Of a DNA stretch of 12,591 bases, positions 7,399 through 12,591 are shown in pieces (position 1 is the first letter of the stretch; every line of letters begins with the position of its first letter). Below the pieces are notes generated by a model. That model ran no database searches and was not told the origin of the DNA. It saw nothing but the letters and a program-made list of their open reading frames with translations. Both the position numbers and the translations under genes were made by a program. The DNA comes from Desulfobacteraceae bacterium. Its GTDB lineage: Bacteria > Desulfobacterota > DSM-4660 > Desulfatiglandales > Desulfatiglandaceae. The stretch spans positions 3,842,535 through 3,855,125 of the forward strand of contig CP070700.1 of the NCBI GenBank assembly GCA_020349865.1, written 5' to 3'.

Positions 7399-8664
7399 TT
7401 ATTCAATCTCAACGGTAATCTGCCCGATGATCTCAGTGCATTGAGTTTCCACGTTAGTTTCCTGGACCGGCCGGAAGATTATATGTCCCAGCAGCCATGA
7501 ATCATAATCTTCCGGCGGTATTCGTATGACGTGACCCGGGACGCGGGGCAAATGAATCTCCAAAATGCGTGGATCTTGAAGCAATGCCGTAGCATCGATT
7601 TTTTTAAGTATGCCGTTTCCTCTGGCGTGAACACGCAGCCCGATTGCTGGATGATTATTGTTGGGCTCGGGAAACTGGATGGGGCGATGCTGTGCGAAAT
7701 CCAGGTTCAGTTTTAGGATATCCACATTATACTGCCGAAGCAAAAGAAAGGGCAGACAGTCCCCTCCGGGTCGTGGGGCCATTTCCAAGAGAACCAGTTC
7801 GTTTTCTCGAACCAAAAAGTCCAGCATGCATATTGCCCTGCTCATACCCAAAGCCTTGGCACCTTGATGGAGGGTTTTAAGAAAATCTTTAGGATTAATT
7901 CCACTGGGAAGGGATGCTGGCAGGGCATAACCCCGAATTGTTCCAAAAGGGCCCTTTTTATCCAGAATTTTTCGGGAAAGCCGTATAACCTCTACCCTTT
8001 CATTTTCAATGGTGAAATCGCAACTGAACTCTTCTCCTTCAACGCGTTCTTCAACAAGAATGGACGGATGATCTGTTGAAAATGATCGATAGAGCCGATT
8101 GGCTTGACGCTGCATTAATCCTTTTAAAATAGTACTAAAGCCTCTTCTGCATTCATCCGCGGTATTACAACAGAGCAGGAGTTCACTGCCACTGCCGGTG
8201 ACGGGTTTAAGAACACAGGTGCCGTTAATCTGTTTGAAAAAACTGACCGCATCTTCTGATGATCTTACCAGTCGACCAGAGGGACAGCTTATGCCGCATT
8301 GATACCAGAGGACCTTGGAAAGGTACTTATTGCGGCAATTTCCGATAGCCTCCACAGAAGGATACTCCAAAGAGAGGTCGTGCGCAAGGATGGCTACCAA
8401 CTCCATAGATTCGCAATCATAACTGGTGATCCCGGAAAGGGAAAGCTGCCAACTACGGAGATGATTTTTCAGGGCTTCCAGCGCCCGCTCATAGTCAGCC
8501 AGATCGCATAGGATTTCTTCGTGCGGCGCGGGTTTGGGCTCTTTAGCCTGCTGCCTGATCAAAGGGTCAGTGAGGAAGAGGGCGCGTTCAGGACAACTCC
8601 GACGGATCCAATCAATATAATCCGACGTCGTGCCAACTACAAGCACTTTTGGGCTAGTATGCAA
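7399..8664 (-). CDS. ATP-grasp carboxylate-amine ligase
   Basis: ATP-grasp enzyme of the carbamoyl-phosphate-synthase-like type, expected to activate a carboxylate with ATP and join it to an amine. Residue numbers count from TTG 8664. An N-terminal Rossmann-like domain begins KVLVVGTTSDY; the middle has the nucleotide-binding LKPVTGSGSELL (152-163) and the VEERVEGEEFSCDF strand pair (204-217); the metal and phosphate site is LLEMAPRPGGD at 292-302 with Glu294. I prefer TTG 8664 because GAGG on the minus strand (8675-8672) is seven bases upstream; TTG 8685 would add seven residues. Either way the gene overlaps the acyltransferase stop (by 11 or 32 bases), implying translational coupling. No acyl-carrier protein or NRPS gene is nearby, so the acceptor is probably a free amino acid or amine. 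The specificity is unknown. Confidence 0.83.
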   Translation of the reverse strand: MHTSPKVLVVGTTSDYIDWIRRSCPERALFLTDPLIRQQAKEPKPAPHEEILCDLADYERALEALKNHLRSWQLSLSGITSYDCESMELVAILAHDLSLEYPSVEAIGNCRNKYLSKVLWYQCGISCPSGRLVRSSEDAVSFFKQINGTCVLKPVTGSGSELLLCCNTADECRRGFSTILKGLMQRQANRLYRSFSTDHPSILVEERVEGEEFSCDFTIENERVEVIRLSRKILDKKGPFGTIRGYALPASLPSGINPKDFLKTLHQGAKALGMSRAICMLDFLVRENELVLLEMAPRPGGDCLPFLLLRQYNVDILKLNLDFAQHRPIQFPEPNNNHPAIGLRVHARGNGILKKIDATALLQDPRILEIHLPRVPGHVIRIPPEDYDSWLLGHIIFRPVQETNVETQCTEIIGQITVEIE

Positions 8665-9622
8665 ATGCCGCCCTCTTTTCGGCAAGAAAGGACTGCCGGA
8701 CTTCCATTTCCGGTGATATTTTTATTTTGTAGAGAGGCCGGGGGGTTAAATGAAATCTTTCTTTCCACCTAAAACCTCCACAAAGAAAGTCAACTACTTC
8801 CATTCGTTGGTGACAGGCCCATTCAATATGGTGAAAATTGATCAGTTTCGCGACACCCGGGAAATTGGAATGGGTGCCTCCTGCCAGAACTGTATAGGAT
8901 GAGCCCCAAACCTCTCCCACGTCCACCGCGGCCACCTTGCCGCCAAGTAAAACTGTTGTGACCCGAAGCAGGCCTTTTTGGTGCAACCATGCCACAAGAT
9001 CTTCAAAAGAGTTCAGGAACCGGGAATCGCTGAAGTAGGAAAATCTTCCAAAGGCTTCCTGATTCATCCTGAATAATAATTCTACGTCTTCAAGGTTATC
9101 ATACCTGAAAGAAATTCCGAGGGACTCTAACCGTGCTCGTTCCTGGCGCAATTTTTTGCGGGATTTGCCCGAGAATTGCTGCATATAGGCCTGGAATGAA
9201 TATCCATATTCTTTTGGGAAAAAAAGATAACCGATTTCGTCTACGACCAGGCCCTCTACATCCCGAGCTACATACTCTCGAGTCAGGTACCGGATGCTGG
9301 CTGATCCCGGTATGTGGTCCAACAATTCTTTAAATACTTCTGTACTATCGGCAACAATTTTATTTTGTTCCAGCCATGTTTTGCCTTGCCAGGTTTCTCC
9401 CGGAAAATGGCCAAAACACTGTTCTTCTTCAATCCAGCTTAATGCCAATACTCCTTGTATATTTCCATTGCGTTCGGCGAGCAGGAAGTAGGGAGGGTTG
9501 TTAAAATGTTTTTGGAAACAGGCCCGCACAGGCCATAGATCAAAAAGGCAGGCATTGGGCCAGTGACTCTGCCACACCCGCCAGCATTCATTTAGATCTT
9601 TGCTAATTCTAACTTTAATCAA
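8654..9622 (-). CDS. GNAT-fold acyltransferase, FemAB/BioF2-like
   Basis: A 322-residue protein with two GNAT-like halves, resembling the FemAB/Acetyltransf_6 group that transfers acyl or aminoacyl groups to amines. The central segment SGKSRKKLRQERARLE (151-166) is the basic helix typical of this group, followed by FRMNQEAF (184-191), the core strands LLRVTTVLLGGKVAAVDVG (218-236) and an YTVLAGGTH block (243-251), then a final strand LCGGFRWKERF (280-290). There is no signal peptide or membrane helix, so it acts in the cytosol. The only plausible start is TTG 9622, 11 bases after the SpeD-like stop, with no clear ribosome site; coupled translation is likely. Its position between SpeD-like and ATP-grasp genes suggests it modifies an intermediate rather than peptidoglycan, but donor and acceptor cannot be deduced. 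Confidence 0.8.
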   Translation of the reverse strand: MIKVRISKDLNECWRVWQSHWPNACLFDLWPVRACFQKHFNNPPYFLLAERNGNIQGVLALSWIEEEQCFGHFPGETWQGKTWLEQNKIVADSTEVFKELLDHIPGSASIRYLTREYVARDVEGLVVDEIGYLFFPKEYGYSFQAYMQQFSGKSRKKLRQERARLESLGISFRYDNLEDVELLFRMNQEAFGRFSYFSDSRFLNSFEDLVAWLHQKGLLRVTTVLLGGKVAAVDVGEVWGSSYTVLAGGTHSNFPGVAKLINFHHIEWACHQRMEVVDFLCGGFRWKERFHLTPRPLYKIKISPEMEVRQSFLAEKRAAFAY

Positions 9623-9633
9623 GATATTGTCTA

Positions 9634-10059
9634 TTATCGCCTCAGTGTCACATGCAGGATACTGTGGCTGCCGGCAAAAAAGTTCTGAGAAAAAGTCCTT
9701 ACCTCTTCGGAGTCATAGGGCTTGCAGCTAAAAACGTCCAAGTAGGTGGTATTGGTTTGATTTGCAAAGTGTGCAGAAATCAATGAAGTCTCGATCAACT
9801 GAATCATTGAGTACCCTGCAACCCTTTCGTCTTCACCGAAGTGAACAACCTGGGTTTCACCAAAACGTTTCATTTCAATCAGGTCGCATAGCTCAACAAC
9901 AAAACGACGAATTTCATCAGCATCCCGAATCTTCATTGGATCACAATTATAGATGTCGATTGCTGAAGCGATTCCCCAAACTTGTTCCGCCATTGCCCTT
10001 TCCTTGATATTTAGGGCACCAGTGTTTAGTGTACCTCTAACTTGTTCTATTGCCTGCAT
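9634..10059 (-). CDS. SpeD-like S-adenosylmethionine decarboxylase family protein with altered processing site
   Basis: A 141-residue protein of the prokaryotic AdoMet decarboxylase (SpeD) family. Normal SpeD cleaves itself at a Glu-Ser bond to make a pyruvoyl cofactor and supplies decarboxylated AdoMet for spermidine. Shared features are the opening WGIASAIDIYNCD (28-40), a GYSMIQLIE strand (82-90) leading to the cleavage region, and YLDVFSCKPYD (106-116) with the conserved proton-donor Cys112. At the cleavage site the family reads ESHLTIH, whereas here it is ETSLISAH (90-97): Glu90 is kept, the pyruvoyl-forming Ser is Thr91, and the catalytic His position is Ala96 with a His one residue later. 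ATG 10059 is well supported by GGAGA six bases upstream, which makes it the best-initiated gene of the operon. The N-terminal 22 residues are an extra extension. It may be a non-decarboxylating paralogue or use a different keto group. Confidence 0.82.
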   Translation of the reverse strand: MQAIEQVRGTLNTGALNIKERAMAEQVWGIASAIDIYNCDPMKIRDADEIRRFVVELCDLIEMKRFGETQVVHFGEDERVAGYSMIQLIETSLISAHFANQTNTTYLDVFSCKPYDSEEVRTFSQNFFAGSHSILHVTLRR

Positions 10060-10173
10060 TTCTTCTCCAAATTATAATATTAAGTTCCTCATTACTCTTT
10101 TCCGTACATTTTTTAGGGAAAGAGCAGCATGTGACGTGTTATCAAAAATAATGTCTTTTTGCTTCCAGGATGC

Positions 10174-10200
10174 CTTTTAACCAATTTGAAATTTTAAAAG
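10174..10200. repeat. AT-rich dyad upstream of the SpeD-like gene
   Basis: CTTTTAA (10174-10180) and TTAAAAG (10194-10200) are perfect complements, with AATTT/AAATT complements (10183-10187, 10189-10193) inside. It lies between the small membrane-protein stop and the SpeD-like start, in the 160-base gap. It may be a regulator site or a weak transcript end for the upstream gene; no T-run follows it on the minus strand. Confidence 0.35.
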
Positions 10201-10219
10201 AGCACATCCCACCCTGTGA

Positions 10220-10558
10220 TCAAACTTTATCCATCAAATCGTCCCAATATTCTTCCCGCAAGGTCTTCTTGCGGTGAAAACGCTTGCCGGACTTTTTAAA
10301 CTTCCGACGGATAAATTCCTCTTCATTATCAAGGAGTTCCGAACGGTCAGCGCCCCTTTTTTGAGATTTAAGATGGCCTGTATTGTTGTTAAATTTGGAT
10401 TTTTTCATTCCGTATAAGTTTGAGAGGATATCTCTAAGATGGCCATTTGGGATTTTTTGCTCAGCACGATTCGTGCCAATTTCTGCAAGCAGAATGTAAG
10501 CAATTAAAATGAAAGGCATAATTTGTAAAATGAGGATATTGGTAATGGAAAGGGACAA
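10220..10558 (-). CDS. Small membrane-anchored basic protein, unknown function
   Basis: A 112-residue protein I do not recognise. Residues about 4-27 form one hydrophobic segment (ITNILILQIMPFILIAYILL), followed by a polar region and a strongly basic stretch, RRKFKKSGKRFHRKKTLREE (86-105), ending in an acidic tail WDDLMDKV. This suggests an N-terminally anchored protein with a cytosolic positively charged tail. Codon use and the clean 112-codon frame support a real gene, but the start is uncertain: TTG 10558 keeps the whole hydrophobic segment, while ATG 10519 would cut it; neither has a good ribosome site. It is transcribed in the same direction as the four-gene operon, 160 bases upstream, and may be cotranscribed with it. 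Confidence 0.55.
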   Translation of the reverse strand: MSLSITNILILQIMPFILIAYILLAEIGTNRAEQKIPNGHLRDILSNLYGMKKSKFNNNTGHLKSQKRGADRSELLDNEEEFIRRKFKKSGKRFHRKKTLREEYWDDLMDKV

Positions 10559-10585
10559 ATAAAGCGGAATTTTTATTCTGATATT

Positions 10586-10614
10586 TTTTCAGTTCTGCAT
10601 TGAAATACTGAAAA
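10586..10614. promoter_or_regulatory. Eight-base inverted repeat in the divergent control region
   Basis: TTTTCAGT (10586-10593) and ACTGAAAA (10607-10614) are perfect complements around 13 bases. The site lies 27 bases upstream of the small membrane-protein start and 220 bases upstream of the regulator start. Sigma-54 activators bind dyads of this size as upstream activating sites, so it is a candidate for the neighbouring regulator; binding is inferred only from position. Confidence 0.4.
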
Positions 10615-10685
10615 TAATGTGGTATTTGCTGTTACGCGCATTTCGGAGAAATATTTTTTTATTTTCGGGTAACATTTAAGGTGCA

Positions 10686-10691
10686 TATAAT
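10686..10691 (+). promoter_or_regulatory. Possible -10 box for the sigma-54 regulator gene
   Basis: A perfect TATAAT on the plus strand, 142 bases before ATG 10834, in an AT-rich spacer. The matching -35 region (TTTCGG at 17 bases) is poor, so this would be a weak or activated promoter. Confidence 0.3.
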
Positions 10692-10833
10692 CTTATCTAA
10701 TGGAAATAAAGTTGATAATTTAAAAAAATGGTTTTTTTTATTTAGAGACTTTAACATCAAAACCGATCTTATAGGAATAGCGAAGGCATTATCGAAAAAT
10801 TAGTATTTTGATTCCGTTTTTAAAGGGGTCTCC

Positions 10834-12270
10834 ATGCTTATACGACTTGTTTTGGCAATTAAGCAAAAAGACTTGCAAAGGTATCTTGAAAGAAATTTTG
10901 CTCTATCTGAAGATGTAAAGGTTGAAAGTTTTAGTCAAACGCGCGGCATTTGGCAGAAGGTTGTCCGTAGTTGCGGTGATATCATCGTTATCAGTAAAAC
11001 TCTCATTCAACGGCCTACAGATACCGGCATCGCCATTCTCAATGATCTACCAGAGAACCCCACGACTGTTATTTTCCATGACAGTGATTCTTCGGGAGAG
11101 CTTGCTCAACTGCTTGCGTCAGGTGCTGACGTTGCTCTTTATTCCGGCACCCCTAGAAAAAGCATTGCTGAGGCCATTGAAACAACGCTGGAGTCCCGAC
11201 GACAATTTATCCAAAAAAAACAATTCGGACAAAAGGAGTTGGATAAATTCAGTATTAACGACTTTGTTTCGGCTAACGAGTCCATGAGAATATTCATGAC
11301 CGAAGTTCGGCAAATCATTCCAAGCTCTTGTCCAATCCTGATGCTTGGAGAAACGGGAGTCGGTAAGGAGCATCTCGCTAAGGTAATTCATGCGAAAAGC
11401 CCCCGGTCCTCAGGCCCGTTTGTTACGGTTAACTCAGCCGCATTACCCGAACAGCTCCTTGAAAGCGAACTTTTTGGTCACGAGCAAGGGGCCTTCACCG
11501 GAGCGATTCGATCTCGCAAGGGTGCTTTCGAATTGGCCCATGGGGGAAGCATTTTCCTTGACGAAATCGGAGACATGCCCATGTATTTACAAGCCAAGCT
11601 GCTTCGAGTGCTTCAGGACTATGAGGTAAAACCTTTGGGAGGAGAAAGCCCTCTTTGGGTCGATGTGCGAGTCATTGCCTCTACGAACCACGATCTGGAA
11701 GAAGAAGTCAGACTTGGGAGTTTTCGCAAGGATCTCTTTTATCGTTTGAGTGTCGTAACGCTCACTATCCCACCTCTGCGTCATCGGAAGGAAGATATCC
11801 CTGACATGGCAAAGCGTTTTATTAGTTATTACAGACACAAGATTGGGCGAGAAATCGACGGTATATCCGAATTTGCCTTAGAAGCGCTTTGTCACTACCA
11901 ATGGCCTGGAAACGTGCGGGAACTTATGAATGTTATTGAACGCGCAATGCTTCTTTGCAAGACCAACGAGATCTCCCTGGCAGACCTCCCGGACGTCTTT
12001 AATAAAAAGGAATCCGGATCAGAGCACATTTTTTCAGGATTGGATTTGACCCCAACGGTTTGTATAGACAAAACCCTGCCCGAAGTTCAAAAAGAAGTAT
12101 CTGATCAGGTTGAAAAGTTGTATCTTGAGATAGTACTTAAAAAAACCCATGGTAGAGTTGACCAAACCGCGCAGATTGCAGGTGTTCATCCAAGGAGTTT
12201 ATATAACAAAATGAGAAGATTAGGTCTCCGCAAAGAAAATTTCAAAATTAGTTACAAAACACCACACTAA
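10834..12270 (+). CDS. Sigma-54-dependent enhancer-binding regulator with degenerate receiver domain
   Basis: Transcription activator that uses ATP hydrolysis to open sigma-54 promoters. Domain order: receiver-like domain at about 1-120, AAA+ domain at about 143-385, Fis-type helix-turn-helix at 440-466 ([20 protein letters not shown]). The AAA+ domain is complete: Walker A GETGVGKE at 172-179, the sigma-54-contacting loop GAFTGA at 219-224, Walker B SIFLDE at 239-244, and arginines 298 and 304 in FRKDLFYR. The receiver-like domain has lost the acidic pair (the first strand reads LVLAIKQ) and the phospho-acceptor Asp (DIIVISK instead of a D-L-V-L-x-D pattern), so phosphorylation control is unlikely; a ligand or partner may act instead. 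ATG 10834 follows AGGGG at six to seven bases. It is divergent from the small membrane protein and the four-gene operon, which it probably controls, although I found no convincing -24/-12 promoter. Confidence 0.93.
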   Translation: MLIRLVLAIKQKDLQRYLERNFALSEDVKVESFSQTRGIWQKVVRSCGDIIVISKTLIQRPTDTGIAILNDLPENPTTVIFHDSDSSGELAQLLASGADVALYSGTPRKSIAEAIETTLESRRQFIQKKQFGQKELDKFSINDFVSANESMRIFMTEVRQIIPSSCPILMLGETGVGKEHLAKVIHAKSPRSSGPFVTVNSAALPEQLLESELFGHEQGAFTGAIRSRKGAFELAHGGSIFLDEIGDMPMYLQAKLLRVLQDYEVKPLGGESPLWVDVRVIASTNHDLEEEVRLGSFRKDLFYRLSVVTLTIPPLRHRKEDIPDMAKRFISYYRHKIGREIDGISEFALEALCHYQWPGNVRELMNVIERAMLLCKTNEISLADLPDVFNKKESGSEHIFSGLDLTPTVCIDKTLPEVQKEVSDQVEKLYLEIVLKKTHGRVDQTAQIAGVHPRSLYNKMRRLGLRKENFKISYKTPH

Positions 12271-12323
12271 AAAAGCCTTGAGAGCGAATCTTCCGTGCGC
12301 CGGCTGCGCTGGGTCGGGCCAAA

Positions 12324-12383
12324 CTATCCTATTGATATTCAGATATAATCGTTCCAAATATGGACGTTTTCAAGCCTTAAAAG
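12324..12383 (+). repeat. Direct repeat, right copy (DR-R)
   Basis: Second copy of the 60-base repeat at 5989-6048, same orientation, 53 of 60 bases identical with a perfect 30-base core (12345-12374). It begins 54 bases after the regulator's stop codon and ends 80 bases short of the 3' end of the leftward gene at 12464. The two copies thus enclose the divergent locus. Confidence 0.85.
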
Positions 12384-12463
12384 GCCCTTTTCAGGGTCAA
12401 AACTGGCCTTATAAGAAGCAGTCGGCTCCCTAAGTTGATAACAGCCTACTACATGACGCCCTC

Positions 12464-12591
12464 TTACTTTGATGTCAAGCTGTTGCTTTGTAAGCTCAAC
12501 ACATCTTCTCCTACCCACCGCTCTACTTTCCATCCATTGGCTGTTTCGATCAAGATTTCCTGGTCCAAGGTATTCTTCAATACCACTTTTA
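12464..12591 (-). CDS. C-terminal end of an unidentified gene running off the window
   Basis: The last 41 codons and stop (TAA at 12466-12464) of a leftward reading frame whose start lies beyond the window. The visible peptide includes TLDQEILIETANGWKVERW and ends VLSLQSNSLTSK; its alternating hydrophobic pattern looks like folded beta structure. An overlapping frame one base over is also open to the window edge (12339-12591) and ends in LENVHIWNDYI within the direct repeat; I prefer the frame given here for its composition but cannot exclude the other or a frameshift joining them. No family is recognised. Confidence 0.4.
   Translation of the reverse strand, partial: KVVLKNTLDQEILIETANGWKVERWVGEDVLSLQSNSLTSK

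Noticed and set aside
10060..10833. Sigma-54 (-24/-12) promoter for the leftward operon
   Set aside because: Scanned the minus strand for GG-N10-GC within TGGCAC/TTGC-like context; only spacings of 7-8 were found, which do not fit.

Overview
The window looks like part of a Gram-negative, anaerobe-type genome, most plausibly a deltaproteobacterium (Desulfobacterota). This is an inference from gene families (a GltS-type Na+/glutamate symporter, a sigma-54 enhancer-binding regulator, a SpeD-like protein, a SEC-C mini-protein) and from moderate GC with AT-rich spacers. I saw no rRNA, tRNA, CRISPR array, transposase or integrase.

Left part (1-5800), ordinary metabolic genes separated by long spacers: a GltS-family symporter that has lost its N-terminal helices (164-1288, +); a protein closely resembling eukaryotic-type sphingosine-1-phosphate lyase (1443-2771, +); a 404-base spacer holding a nested inverted-repeat element (2915-3042) that could fold as one long RNA rod; a small SEC-C zinc-motif protein with a clear promoter (3176-3439, -); a PuuB-like FAD amine/amino-acid oxidoreductase (3817-5142, +); and a universal stress protein (5335-5799, -) with a near-consensus sigma-70 promoter.

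Right part (5989-12383), the most interesting section: a compact divergent locus. Leftward run four tightly spaced genes: a SpeD-like protein (9634-10059), a GNAT/FemAB-like acyltransferase (8654-9622), an ATP-grasp ligase (7399-8664) and a fold-III PLP decarboxylase of the LysA/ornithine decarboxylase type (6087-7391). A small membrane-anchored basic protein (10220-10558) lies just upstream on the same strand. Rightward runs a sigma-54 activator whose receiver-like domain lacks the phosphorylation residues (10834-12270). The whole locus is bracketed by two 60-base direct repeats (5989-6048 and 12324-12383, 53/60 identical with a 30-base perfect core), as if it had been inserted or duplicated as a unit of about 6.3 kb.

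The four-gene set reads as a small-molecule pathway: an amino acid or amine is ligated by ATP-grasp, acylated by the GNAT protein and decarboxylated by the LysA-like enzyme. The SpeD-like protein carries Thr where the pyruvoyl-forming Ser should be, so it may not be a normal decarboxylase. I do not recognise this combination as a described pathway; it is the best candidate here for something new. The window ends inside the 3' end of a further leftward gene (12464-12591).
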